DNA of 64,000 bases from Chloroflexota bacterium (lineage in GTDB: Bacteria; Chloroflexota; Dehalococcoidia; Tepidiformales; Tepidiformaceae): the NCBI GenBank assembly GCA_026702615.1, contig JAPPBY010000014.1, forward strand, positions 1 through 64,000. The letters are read 5' to 3'. The number at the start of each line of letters is the position of its first letter. Positions within the stretch are counted from its first letter, which is position 1. A program made the translations under genes and the position numbers. Below are positions 43,752 through 52,144 of the stretch, piece by piece. The notes under the pieces were generated by a model. That model ran no database searches, was not told the DNA's origin, and saw nothing but the letters and a program-made list of their open reading frames with translations.

Positions 43752-46309
43752 TCCCCCGCCGCCTGCGCCTCCGCAACTTCCTCTCCTACCGCGATTGCGA
43801 GCTCGACTTCTCCCCGCTCCACCTCGCCACGCTCGCCGGCAAGAACGGCGACGGCAAGTCCGCGCTGCTCGATGCCATCACCTGGGCCCTCTGGGGCGAG
43901 GCCCGCGGCCGCGTGGAGGACGACCGCATCCGTCATGGCGCCGACGACATGCGCGTCGAGCTCGACTTCGAGGTCGATAGCGACCGCTACCGCGTCCTGC
44001 GCAAGCGCACACGAGGCCGCTCCGGCGCCCTCGATTTCTTCCAGGTCGATAGCCAGGGCGGCCTGCGCCCCATCACCGGCGGCACGTCCCGCGAGACCCA
44101 GACTGAGCTGAACCGTCGCGTCCACATGGACCACCAGACATTCATCAATAGCGTGTTCCTCGTCCAGGGCCGCTCGAACGAGTTCACCACGCAAACCCCT
44201 TCGAAGCGCAAAGAGGTGCTCCGCAAGGTGCTCGGCCTCGACCGCTACGAGGAGCTCTCCCGCCACGCCCACGAGCGCCGCCGCACCGCCGAGGCCGACG
44301 CTGCTATCGAAGAACGCCTCATCGGCGACGATGAGGAGCGTTTGGCGGAGGCGCCGGCAATCGGGGAGAAGCTCGAAGCCGTCGCGTGCGAACGAAAGGA
44401 CGTTCGCCTCCGCCTCGAAGCCGAGGAGACCGGGGCGGAGGAGCTGCGCCTCGCCGCCGCTGAGCACCAGCGCCGTGAGCGCGCTGTCGCGGACGCCGGG
44501 GACCGGCTTGCTTCCCGCGACCAGGCCGTGGAGCGCCGCACCGAAGCCATCGCCGTACTCGAATGCGACCTCGAGACGGTTCGTGAAACGCTCACCCATG
44601 CCCCCCGGATTGAGGAGGCATACGGCCAGCTCCAGCAGGCTCGCGATGAGGAGCGCACGTTTGCGGACCTCGCTTCAGAGGCCCGGAGCCTTGAGGACAC
44701 CATCGCCACCGCCGACAGCGAGATCGCGCAGGAGCGCAGGGGCCTGGAGACAACCATCGGTGGCCTCTCCGAGCAGCACGAGCGAGCGCTCGCGCTCGTC
44801 GCGACGCTCCCCGCCCTTCGCGAGGAGGAGTCGGGACTGGATCGGGAACGAGCGCGCCTCAAGCAGCTCGATGCCGACATCCAGGGCGAACGGGACGCGG
44901 CCACGGAGGCCCAGCGTCTGCAGGCCGAGCGTTCCCACGAGGCCGGGGGCTACAAGGCTCGTGCCCAAGACCTCAAGGATCGCGAGACGACCCTCGCCGA
45001 GGCCGAGGGCAAACCCCTCTGTCCCGTCTGTCGCAAGCCCCTGGCCCCGGACGAGCTGCACGCAACGGTCGAGCAGTACCGGCAGGAACGCCGCCAGCTC
45101 GGCGAGCAGTACGACGCCGCTCAGTCCGCTGTTGATGACGCGAAGGCTGCCGCGGGGCAACACCAGCAGCGGGCCACCGACCTCCAGCGTGAACGCGTGG
45201 ACCTCGATGATCGGGTCCGTTCATGCGCGCAGGCGCTGGCCGGACGCCTGACCGAAGCGGGAAACGCCGAGAGCGGCCTCCCCGATCTCGCCGCCCAGCT
45301 CGCCACCCTCAGCCAGACCGTCGAGACCGAAGCCTTCGCCCCCGAAGCCCGCGAACGTCGCTCCGCCGCCTGCAACCAGCTCGGCGCCCTCGGCTACGAC
45401 CGCGAGCGCCACGCCGGCGCCCGCCGGCGGGTCGCCGAGCTGCAGCCGGCTGAAGCCGACTACAACGCGCTCACCGAGGCGAAAGCGCGTGCAGAGGGCC
45501 TCGGCGACCGCATCAGGGAAGCCCGCGAGGAGCTGCGCCGCGAGAACGAGGAGCTCACCGAGGCCCGGCAGGCCCTTGCCGAGGCTCGCACCGAGCTGGA
45601 CGCCTCCCAGGACGTGTCCGCCCGCCTCGCCGCCGTGGAAGACGCCGTCGCCGAGTGCCGCGACCGCCTCACGACCCTCGACAAGGAGCACGGCCGCCTG
45701 GAGGAGCGTCGCGACGCCCTCCAGGAGCTCGCCGCGCGCGTCGAGGAGGCGAAGGACCGCCTCGCCGCCGCCCGCGATGCCGCCCAGCTCCACGAAGACC
45801 TCGCGAAAGCGTTCGGGCGCGACGGCGTCCAGGCCATGCTCATCGAGCAGTCCCTGCCCGAGCTCGAACGCATCGCCAACGGCCTCCTCGACCAGCTGAC
45901 CGAGGGGCGCGGGCGCACCCAGGTCTCCCTCCGCACCCAGCGCGAGAGCGCCTCCGGCAAAACCGTCGAGACCCTCGACATCCACATCAGCGACGACCTG
46001 GGAACGCGCGACTACGAGATGTACAGCGGCGGCGAGAAGTTCCGGGTCGATTTCGCCCTGCGTATCGCACTCTCCCGCCTCCTCGCGATGCGCTCCGGCG
46101 CCTCCCTCCCGACGCTCATTATCGATGAGGGCTTCGGCACCCAGGACGAGGAAGGCCGCGACCGCCTCGTGGCCGCGATCAACGCCATCAGCTCCGAGTT
46201 CCGCCTCATCCTCCTCGTCACCCACATCGAGGAGCTGCGCGAGAGCTTCGGCCGCCGCATCGAGGTCACGAAAGACCCGGAGCGCGGTTCACTGGCGGTC
46301 GTTCGCTAA
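43748..46309 (+). CDS. SbcC/Rad50-type ATPase with zinc hook
   Basis: 853-residue SMC-like ATPase that tethers DNA ends and drives SbcD cleavage. Walker A GKNGDGKS lies at residues 31-38; the Q-loop region is SVFLVQGRSNEF. Two long Ala/Glu/Arg coiled-coil arms surround the zinc hook CPVC near residue 424. The ABC signature (YSGGEKFRVDFALRIALSRL) and Walker B (TLIIDEGFGTQDEEG) lie near the C-terminus. The GTG start overlaps the preceding nuclease by 4 nt. Total length is slightly below E. coli SbcC, owing to shorter arms. Confidence 0.95.
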   Translation: MIPRRLRLRNFLSYRDCELDFSPLHLATLAGKNGDGKSALLDAITWALWGEARGRVEDDRIRHGADDMRVELDFEVDSDRYRVLRKRTRGRSGALDFFQVDSQGGLRPITGGTSRETQTELNRRVHMDHQTFINSVFLVQGRSNEFTTQTPSKRKEVLRKVLGLDRYEELSRHAHERRRTAEADAAIEERLIGDDEERLAEAPAIGEKLEAVACERKDVRLRLEAEETGAEELRLAAAEHQRRERAVADAGDRLASRDQAVERRTEAIAVLECDLETVRETLTHAPRIEEAYGQLQQARDEERTFADLASEARSLEDTIATADSEIAQERRGLETTIGGLSEQHERALALVATLPALREEESGLDRERARLKQLDADIQGERDAATEAQRLQAERSHEAGGYKARAQDLKDRETTLAEAEGKPLCPVCRKPLAPDELHATVEQYRQERRQLGEQYDAAQSAVDDAKAAAGQHQQRATDLQRERVDLDDRVRSCAQALAGRLTEAGNAESGLPDLAAQLATLSQTVETEAFAPEARERRSAACNQLGALGYDRERHAGARRRVAELQPAEADYNALTEAKARAEGLGDRIREAREELRRENEELTEARQALAEARTELDASQDVSARLAAVEDAVAECRDRLTTLDKEHGRLEERRDALQELAARVEEAKDRLAAARDAAQLHEDLAKAFGRDGVQAMLIEQSLPELERIANGLLDQLTEGRGRTQVSLRTQRESASGKTVETLDIHISDDLGTRDYEMYSGGEKFRVDFALRIALSRLLAMRSGASLPTLIIDEGFGTQDEEGRDRLVAAINAISSEFRLILLVTHIEELRESFGRRIEVTKDPERGSLAVVR

Positions 46310-46315
46310 GGCTGG

Positions 46316-46612
46316 CTAGGCGCTCTTTGCAGCGGCAGCCTGTCGAGCGAGGGCGAGTTGATAGCGACCCTCCAGCCCGATCCAGAGGTGTGCCGGTATC
46401 CCCAGTGCACCCTCAAGCTGAAGTGCCGTCTCCGCGGTGATCGCCTTCTTGCCATGGACGATCGCGCTGATTACCTGCCGAGGTCGCCCCATCTGCTGCG
46501 CAAGCTCACTCTGAGTCAGGCCACGAACCTCTAGCTCCTCCGCCAGAAGTTCACCGGGGGGAATCGCAAGGTCGGAATGCAGAGCAGTCACCGTGCTAGT
46601 CATGGTAGTCAA
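46316..46612 (-). CDS. HigA-type XRE antitoxin
   Basis: 98-residue helix-turn-helix protein (PPGELLAEELEVRGLTQSELAQQMGRPRQVISAIVHGKKAITAETALQLEGALG), the HigA/VapI type. It neutralises the toxin encoded just upstream and represses the shared promoter. It overlaps the toxin gene by 17 nt and lies second, the order typical of higBA. An alternative start is the ATG three codons on. Confidence 0.9.
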   Translation of the reverse strand: MTTMTSTVTALHSDLAIPPGELLAEELEVRGLTQSELAQQMGRPRQVISAIVHGKKAITAETALQLEGALGIPAHLWIGLEGRYQLALARQAAAAKSA

Positions 46613-46889
46613 CTACCTCCTCAATCGTGACGCTGGTCTCACTGTCGAACGAAACGATGAGCCGGACCTGGCCCGTCAGACGCAAGGCGTGTTGCCCCCG
46701 ACGATCTCCAGCCAGCGGATGGAGGCCAAAGGCTCGCACCTGCTGGACTTCGGAACGCTGCCCGGATTCCAGCAGGGCATCGACTCGTTGGACGAAGCGT
46801 CGCCCTACTTGCGGGCCCCACTCCCGAATCGCCCGACTTGAGTCTCGGTAGCAACGCTCCAGCCTCCGCGTGCGGAAGGAGACCTGCAC
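46596..46889 (-). CDS. HigB/RelE-type mRNA-interferase toxin
   Basis: 97-residue RelE-fold toxin (RLERCYRDSSRAIREWGPQVGRRFVQRVDALL ... RAFGLHPLAGDRRGQHALRLTGQVRLIVSF ... VTIEEVVDYHD). The short loops and the ending VVDYHD match HigB. The GTG start has no ribosome site but TAAGCT lies 6 nt before it (46901-46896 on the minus strand), suggesting leaderless transcription. Toxin first, antitoxin second. Confidence 0.88.
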   Translation of the reverse strand: MQVSFRTRRLERCYRDSSRAIREWGPQVGRRFVQRVDALLESGQRSEVQQVRAFGLHPLAGDRRGQHALRLTGQVRLIVSFDSETSVTIEEVVDYHD

Positions 46890-46944
46890 GACGGTAGCTT
46901 ATCACTGACACACTGACGCTGCCTGCCGAGGACTTGCCCTGCCG

Positions 46945-47286
46945 TCACTCCCCGATGCGCGGAGACAGCCGCCGCGCGAGCGTGTCGCCCTTCGAGGTCG
47001 TGACCAGCCGCACTCGGCTCGCGTACGTCTGCACCTCAACCGCTTCCTGGAAGCTCCCCCGCCGCGTGAACACGGTCTCGCCTTGCGTTGGCTGGTAGAG
47101 CTCCACATACCCCGCAGCCAGCAACTCTTCGACCGCCTCCTGCCCCTCGATTGTCTCGGGGAAGTCCCGCTCCCCCGTCCTGGCCGTTTCCAGCAGGATG
47201 CCGATGGCTTCCGCGGAGAGCCTTCGCCTCCACGGCAGGCGCACGAGGCGCCGAATCGCATTCCAGGCCCCCGTCCCCGCGGCCAT
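46945..47286 (-). CDS. Hypothetical protein, possible winged-helix fold
   Basis: 113 residues, unknown. A basic N-terminus (WNAIRRLVRLPWRRRL) precedes a helical segment and beta-hairpins (VEELLAAGYVELYQPTQGETVF; VRLVTTSKGDTLARRL) that resemble a winged helix without certainty. The start is set at ATG 47286; extending the frame upstream would run through the tRNA gene. It lies between a toxin-antitoxin module and tRNA-Met, on the opposite strand to the latter. Confidence 0.5.
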   Translation of the reverse strand: MAAGTGAWNAIRRLVRLPWRRRLSAEAIGILLETARTGERDFPETIEGQEAVEELLAAGYVELYQPTQGETVFTRRGSFQEAVEVQTYASRVRLVTTSKGDTLARRLSPRIGE

Positions 47287-47305
47287 AGCTACTACCTTCC
47301 CCACA

Positions 47306-47334
47306 TTGCCCGACGCGCGGGCGCTCCGTACCCT
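47306..47334 (+). promoter_or_regulatory. Promoter of tRNA-Met
   Basis: TTGCCC (47306-47311), 17-nt spacer, TACCCT (47329-47334), with the mature tRNA 5' end 11 nt later. Optimal spacing before a stable RNA makes this one of the better promoter calls in the window. Confidence 0.6.
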
Positions 47335-47345
47335 TGAGCCTTCGT

Positions 47346-47422
47346 GGCAGGGTAGCTCAGCTGGTAAGAGCGCACGACTCATAATCGTGAGGTCGAGAGT
47401 TCGAGTCTCTCCCCTGCTACCA
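47346..47422 (+). tRNA. tRNA-Met (anticodon CAU), elongator
   Basis: Complete cloverleaf with encoded CCA: acceptor GGCAGGG/CCCTGCT with a G-U at the first pair, D-arm GCTC/GAGC, anticodon stem CACGA/TCGTG with loop CTCATAA (CAT at 47380-47382), and T-stem GAGAG/CTCTC. The anticodon stem lacks the three G-C pairs of an initiator, so elongator Met is preferred; a lysidine-modified Ile tRNA is less likely but not excluded. Confidence 0.93.
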
Positions 47423-47470
47423 CAGCACACCCGGGCCACCTAGGCTCGACCCCCTTCAGGAGGAGCCCCA

Positions 47471-48640
47471 ATGGTCCTTGGTCTGGGAACCGTCCCCCTC
47501 ACGTCTGTGGCGCACGCTCGCCGCGAGGCCAAGCGCAAGCTGCCACGCTCCATCTACTGGTACACCGAGGCCGGCACCGAGCTTCGCCGCACCGTCCGTG
47601 CCAATCGCGACGGCTTCAAGGAGATCGGCCTCCAGGCCCGCATTCTCGACTCCCACGAGCCCCGCAAGCTCTCGACCACCGTCCTCGGGCGCGAGATCTC
47701 GATGCCCCTCATCACGACACCCGCCGGCTTCATCCGCATCGCCCACCCCGATGGCGAGCTCGGGGTCGCCCGCGCCGCCGAGGCTGCCGGTACGGCCGTC
47801 GGACTCGGCATCCTCTCCAGCTACTCCATCGAGACCATCACCGCCAACGCCAGCGACGTCTGGTTCCAGCTCTACATGCTCGGCGGCCGCGAAGGCTCCG
47901 CCGTCGCCATCGAGCGCGCCAAGGCCGCCGGCTGCCGCGTCCTCATCATCACCGTCGACTTCGCCGCCCTGTCCGGTGGCCAGGACTACCAGCGCGGCCA
48001 CCCCGGCGTCCCCGACACCGTCGACCTGCCAACCGCCCTCAAGTACGCCCCCGAGATGATCACGAGGCCCCTCTGGGCGCTCAACTTCCTCAAGGGCGGC
48101 GTCGACCTCGTCTTCCCGAACGCCCCCGGCAACGCGAACCTGACGGCAAGCCAGGTGGGCGCCGGCATCATGGCCCACCCCCCGACGTGGGACGACATCG
48201 TCTGGGCCCGCAAGCAGTGGGACGGCCCCTTCGTCGTGAAGGGCATCACTTCCATTGACGATGCCCGCCGCGCCGTCGATGAGGGCGTCGACGCCATCTC
48301 CGTCTCGAACCACGGCGGCAACTCCCTCGACGGCTCCCCCGCCACCATCCGCGTCCTGCCCGAGATCGTCGATGCCGTCGGCGACAACCTCGAGGTGCTC
48401 CTCGATGGTGGCGTGCGCCGCGGTAGCGATGTCGTGAAGGCGGTAGCGCTGGGCGCGAAGGCCGTCATGGTCGGGCGGCCCTACATCTGGGCCCTCGCCG
48501 CCGGCGGCGAGCAGGGCGTCCGCCAGATCCTCGAGGTCTACCGCCAGGGCATCGCGGGGACGCTCACGCTGCTTGGTTGCCCCTCCGTCGAGGACCTGAA
48601 CCCCTCACACCTCCGCCTGCCCCCGGGCTTCAACCCGTAG
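47471..48640 (+). CDS. MftD-like FMN-dependent alpha-hydroxy-acid oxidase family protein
   Basis: 389-residue FMN barrel of the lactate/glycolate oxidase family. FMN sites are visible (TPAGFIRIAHPDGELGVARAA; WFQLYM; VKGITSIDDA; LLDGGVRRGSDVVKAVALGAKAVMVGRPY). The catalytic loop reads SVSNHGGNSLDGSPA: the His is kept but the Arg that grips the substrate carboxylate in classical members (SNHGGRQ) is Asn. This loop matches MftD (pre-mycofactocin synthase) as remembered. No other mycofactocin gene is in the window. AGGAGG precedes the ATG. Confidence 0.85.
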   Translation: MVLGLGTVPLTSVAHARREAKRKLPRSIYWYTEAGTELRRTVRANRDGFKEIGLQARILDSHEPRKLSTTVLGREISMPLITTPAGFIRIAHPDGELGVARAAEAAGTAVGLGILSSYSIETITANASDVWFQLYMLGGREGSAVAIERAKAAGCRVLIITVDFAALSGGQDYQRGHPGVPDTVDLPTALKYAPEMITRPLWALNFLKGGVDLVFPNAPGNANLTASQVGAGIMAHPPTWDDIVWARKQWDGPFVVKGITSIDDARRAVDEGVDAISVSNHGGNSLDGSPATIRVLPEIVDAVGDNLEVLLDGGVRRGSDVVKAVALGAKAVMVGRPYIWALAAGGEQGVRQILEVYRQGIAGTLTLLGCPSVEDLNPSHLRLPPGFNP

Positions 48641-48732
48641 CCCCCTGATTCGCGGCTGGTAACGGGCGGCAAGGCGCTGGCAGTGCCGGGTTTCCTCCCC
48701 CAACAGCCAAGAGCCAATAGCCAACAGCCGCC

Positions 48733-50127
48733 TTACCCCAACCGCACGTTGTCGACGAGCTGGGCTCCGACCGGCGCCTTGCGGCTGCGCGCGATCTGCA
48801 GCACCAGCAGCAGCGGCAGGAACCGCCCCACCAGGATCGTGACCATCACCACCACCGTGGCGGCCGTGCTCAGATCCGGCGTGATCCCCGTCGACCACCC
48901 CACCGTCCCCACCGCCGACGACGTCTCGTAGAGCACGTCGATGAACGGTTCATTAGACATCCGCAGCAGGATCATCGACACGACAAAGTGGACCGCCGCG
49001 AACGCGAACACGATGCCAACCGCCTGACGGATGACCGCCTGCGGGAGCAGACGCCCGAAGGCGACTACGCCGTCGCGGCCCCGCAGGGCGGCCACCGTGC
49101 CGGCCACGAGCACTGCCAGCGTCCCCAGCTTCAGGCCTCCCGCCGGTGACCCGGCCGCTCCACCTACTAGCATCAATACCGACTCGAACAGCTTGGTGTG
49201 TTCGTGAAGCAGGCCCGTCTCGACCGCGCTGAAGCCCGAAACCCACATCGAAGCCTGGAAGAGCGCCAGTACGGGACGGTCGCTCTCCGCCACCGTCGCC
49301 AGCGTTCCCGTGTTCGCCCACTCCGCGATGCCGATGAACAGCGCGCTCCCGCCCACCACGCAGACCGCCGCCGCCAGCACCATCTTCGCGTCGAGCGGCA
49401 TCCGGCGCGGGTCGAGCCGCAGCACGCCGAGGATCACTGGCACTGCGCCCAGCGAGCCCCCGAGGCAGAGGATGATCATGGGGATGAGCACGGCCGGGTC
49501 GTCGGCGAACGGACGCATGTCCTCGCCCGTCACGTTGAAACCGGCCACGTTGAACGCCGAGACCGCGTGGAACACCGCCCACCACACGCTCCGGGCGATC
49601 GGGACGCCCGCGCTCACGAACCCCCCGAACAGCGCGAGCGTTCCCAGCACCTCGAAGGTGAGCGTGTACAGCACGATCGTCCGCACGAACGAGACCGATT
49701 CGCGCATGCTCGGCGCCCCGTAGTAGAGGCGCATCAGGTTTCGGTCGCGCAGGCCCAGGTTGCGTCCCAGCACCCACAGCACGATCCCCATCCCCGCCAT
49801 GTAGCCGAGCCCGCCAACCTGGATGAGCGCGAGGATCACGGCCTCGCCGAAGTGGCTCCAGTGCGTCTGCGTCTCGACCACGACCAGGCCCGTCACGCAG
49901 ATCGCCGAGATCGCCGTGAACAGCGACTCGAGCACGGTCGGTTCCTGCCCGCTGTACGAGATGGGCAGGTGCAGCAGGGGCGTGGCGATCGCGAGGACCA
50001 GCCCGAAGCCGATGAGGATGCGGATGCCGCCCGAGCCGAAGGGTCGTGAACGGCTCGGGGGCTCGATGCTGATGGTTCGTGAGCCCATCAGCCGCCGTCG
50101 CACCGTGCGGCGCGCGGACACTCGCAT
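48733..50127 (-). CDS. TrkH/KtrB-type potassium transporter membrane subunit
   Basis: 464-residue K+ channel-like protein with repeated membrane-pore-membrane units. The four selectivity-filter-like loops are CVTGLVV, AGFNVT, SGFSAV and GTVGWS. About eight to ten hydrophobic helices are seen. Uptake is normally gated by a TrkA/KtrA RCK protein, which is not in the window. The N-terminus is basic; an alternative start is ATG 50088. ppk lies directly upstream on the same strand. Confidence 0.92.
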   Translation of the reverse strand: MRVSARRTVRRRLMGSRTISIEPPSRSRPFGSGGIRILIGFGLVLAIATPLLHLPISYSGQEPTVLESLFTAISAICVTGLVVVETQTHWSHFGEAVILALIQVGGLGYMAGMGIVLWVLGRNLGLRDRNLMRLYYGAPSMRESVSFVRTIVLYTLTFEVLGTLALFGGFVSAGVPIARSVWWAVFHAVSAFNVAGFNVTGEDMRPFADDPAVLIPMIILCLGGSLGAVPVILGVLRLDPRRMPLDAKMVLAAAVCVVGGSALFIGIAEWANTGTLATVAESDRPVLALFQASMWVSGFSAVETGLLHEHTKLFESVLMLVGGAAGSPAGGLKLGTLAVLVAGTVAALRGRDGVVAFGRLLPQAVIRQAVGIVFAFAAVHFVVSMILLRMSNEPFIDVLYETSSAVGTVGWSTGITPDLSTAATVVVMVTILVGRFLPLLLVLQIARSRKAPVGAQLVDNVRLG

Positions 50128-50173
50128 GTGCGCTCAGCGTGCGCGCGCCCGCCCGCGAGCGCAAGCCGTCCCG

Positions 50174-52057
50174 CTACAGGGGAACCAGCTGCGCGTTCAC
50201 CTCGCCGCCCCAGCGGGGCTGATGCGTCCCGTCAGGGAGCATGTCGAAAGCGTTGACGTCGTCCTGCATCTGCCGGTGCAGCAGCTCGACGATGTGCGCC
50301 GCGATGTCCGTGTCCAGCACCGGGAAGATGAGCTCGATCCGTTCCTCGAAGTTGCGCGGCATCCAGTCGGCGCTGCCGGCCCACACCTCCCACGCCCCGC
50401 CCGACCGGAACGCCGCCACGCGGGCATGCTCCAGGAAGCGCCCGACGATGCTCCGCATCGTGAAGCGCTCGTCGTGCAGGGTGAGCGTGCTGCGCGCGAT
50501 CACGTCCACGCGCGCGCCCGCATCCGCCGCCGCCCCCAGCGCCTCGAAGACCGCCGGGTCGGTCAGGTGGTTCATCTTCAGGATGATGTGCCCGCCGGAG
50601 TTCGCCTCCGCCCGGATCTTCTCCAGCATCAGGTCCCGGGCCTCGATCCCGTAGCGCATGCGCTGGAGCTGGGGCGGTTCGCCGTCCTCGAGCGACTCGA
50701 AGAACTCGAGCGCATCACCGGCAAGCTCGGCATTCGAGCTGAACAGCGAGATGTCGGTATAGAGCCGCCCGTTCATCGGGTTGTAGTTGCCCGTACACAG
50801 GTGCACGTAGCCCCGCCCCGCGCGACGCACGTAGAGCGCCTTGGCGTGAACCTTGTAGCCGACCGGCAGCGGCAGGATGCGGATGCCCGAGGCCCGGAAC
50901 AGCAGGCTCCAGTGCAGGTTCTGCAGCTCGTCAAAGCGCGCCCGGCCCTCCAGCAGCACGGCCACGTCCTTCCCCGCCTCCGCCGCCCGCATCAGCGCCT
51001 CAGCGATCGGGTTGCGCGCCCCCAGCCGGTACAGGCTCACACGTATCTGGTCGACCTGCGGGTCCTCCGCCGCGCGGTCGACAAACGCCTCGACGGCGCC
51101 GTAGTCGTCGAGCGGGTGGTAGAACGCCACGTCGCGCTCGTCGAGCAGTCCGAAGGGATCGGACTCGAAGTCCGGCGCTTCCCGGGGCTCGATCGGCTCG
51201 TACCGGAGGGGCATCGAGTTGGGCCTCGGTGGGTCCTCTCCGATGAGCGTGTTCAGGTAGCGGTGGTCGAGGGGCGGCGAGAGCCGGAAGGCGGCTTCCT
51301 CGGGCAGGTTGAGCGCCTCACGCACGTCCGCCACCCACGGGAACGCTCGCTCGACCTCCAGGCGCGTCGCCGGCCCCTCCGGGCGGTCCTCGATGGCCTG
51401 CGCGAGGTCGTCCCAGTCGACGCGCTGCACATCGAGGTCGGCCAAGCGCGTCAGCCGCATTTCGTACATCGGCAGGTCTTCCGGCAGGAAGAGGTCGCTG
51501 CGCAGGCGCACGAGCGGCCCCAGCCGCACGAACGCCCCCGGACGCCCCGGCACGGGCAGCAGGCGTGGCAGCGAGTCTGGGAGCCGCACCAGGTAGTCCA
51601 GCGACTCCCGCCCCGCCGCCAGGTAGAGCGCCTGGCTCGAAAGTCCCGCCAGCGCCCCCGGGTCAAGCAGATCGGCCCGTGGTGAGGCTTCTTCCGCCAG
51701 GTAGGCGCCGAAGTAGCTCCGTTCGAGGGGCGTCAGCTCCCCCGGCTCCAGCAGCAGGAAGCCGACCTCCGTGAGGGCGTTCCGCAGCTGCTCGTGGATC
51801 TCGGTGGCCTGCAGTGCGCTCTCGTACGCCTCCGCCAGAACCGTCCGGTACTCGTCCTGCTCTTGCCGGCCGCCGCTTCGCCCGCGTTCGTACACGCCGT
51901 AGATGCGCGCCGCGAAGAACTCGTCGAGGTTCGCCGCGAAGATCGCGAGGAAGCGCAGCTTCTCCAGCAGGGGAACGTCGTCCCGCGTCGCCTGCAGCAG
52001 GACGCGGTGGTTGAACCGGAGCCAGGAGCGTTCGCGGGAAAGGACGGTGGAAACCAA
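50174..52057 (-). CDS. ppk: Polyphosphate kinase 1
   Basis: Reversibly polymerises the gamma phosphate of ATP into polyphosphate. The N-terminal domain begins SRERSWLRFNHRVLLQA. The phospholipase-D-like C-terminal half has the phosphohistidine motif YKVHAKALYV, and VHLCTGNYNPMNGRLYTD and AGSADWMPRN. At 627 residues it is shorter than the usual near-700. The start is TTG 52057 with AAGGGG upstream. The divergent CYTH-CHAD gene begins 87 nt away, and ppx follows that; all three act on polyphosphate. Confidence 0.95.
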   Translation of the reverse strand: MVSTVLSRERSWLRFNHRVLLQATRDDVPLLEKLRFLAIFAANLDEFFAARIYGVYERGRSGGRQEQDEYRTVLAEAYESALQATEIHEQLRNALTEVGFLLLEPGELTPLERSYFGAYLAEEASPRADLLDPGALAGLSSQALYLAAGRESLDYLVRLPDSLPRLLPVPGRPGAFVRLGPLVRLRSDLFLPEDLPMYEMRLTRLADLDVQRVDWDDLAQAIEDRPEGPATRLEVERAFPWVADVREALNLPEEAAFRLSPPLDHRYLNTLIGEDPPRPNSMPLRYEPIEPREAPDFESDPFGLLDERDVAFYHPLDDYGAVEAFVDRAAEDPQVDQIRVSLYRLGARNPIAEALMRAAEAGKDVAVLLEGRARFDELQNLHWSLLFRASGIRILPLPVGYKVHAKALYVRRAGRGYVHLCTGNYNPMNGRLYTDISLFSSNAELAGDALEFFESLEDGEPPQLQRMRYGIEARDLMLEKIRAEANSGGHIILKMNHLTDPAVFEALGAAADAGARVDVIARSTLTLHDERFTMRSIVGRFLEHARVAAFRSGGAWEVWAGSADWMPRNFEERIELIFPVLDTDIAAHIVELLHRQMQDDVNAFDMLPDGTHQPRWGGEVNAQLVPL

Positions 52058-52130
52058 CGACGATGCCCCTTCGATTGGATGGTCCAGGAGTCAACGGTCC
52101 GTGTGTGAACGAGCCGCTTCCCGGACCGTT

Positions 52131-52136
52131 TACGAT
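52131..52136 (+). promoter_or_regulatory. -10 element of the CYTH-CHAD gene (leaderless candidate)
   Basis: TACGAT ends 8 nt before the ATG at 52145, and no Shine-Dalgarno is present in the gap. Confidence 0.45.
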
Positions 52137-52144
52137 ACAAATCC

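Noticed and set aside
46945-47439. Longer start for the winged-helix-like hypothetical
   Set aside because: It would translate the tRNA-Met gene in antisense; ATG 47286 gives a protein free of the RNA gene.
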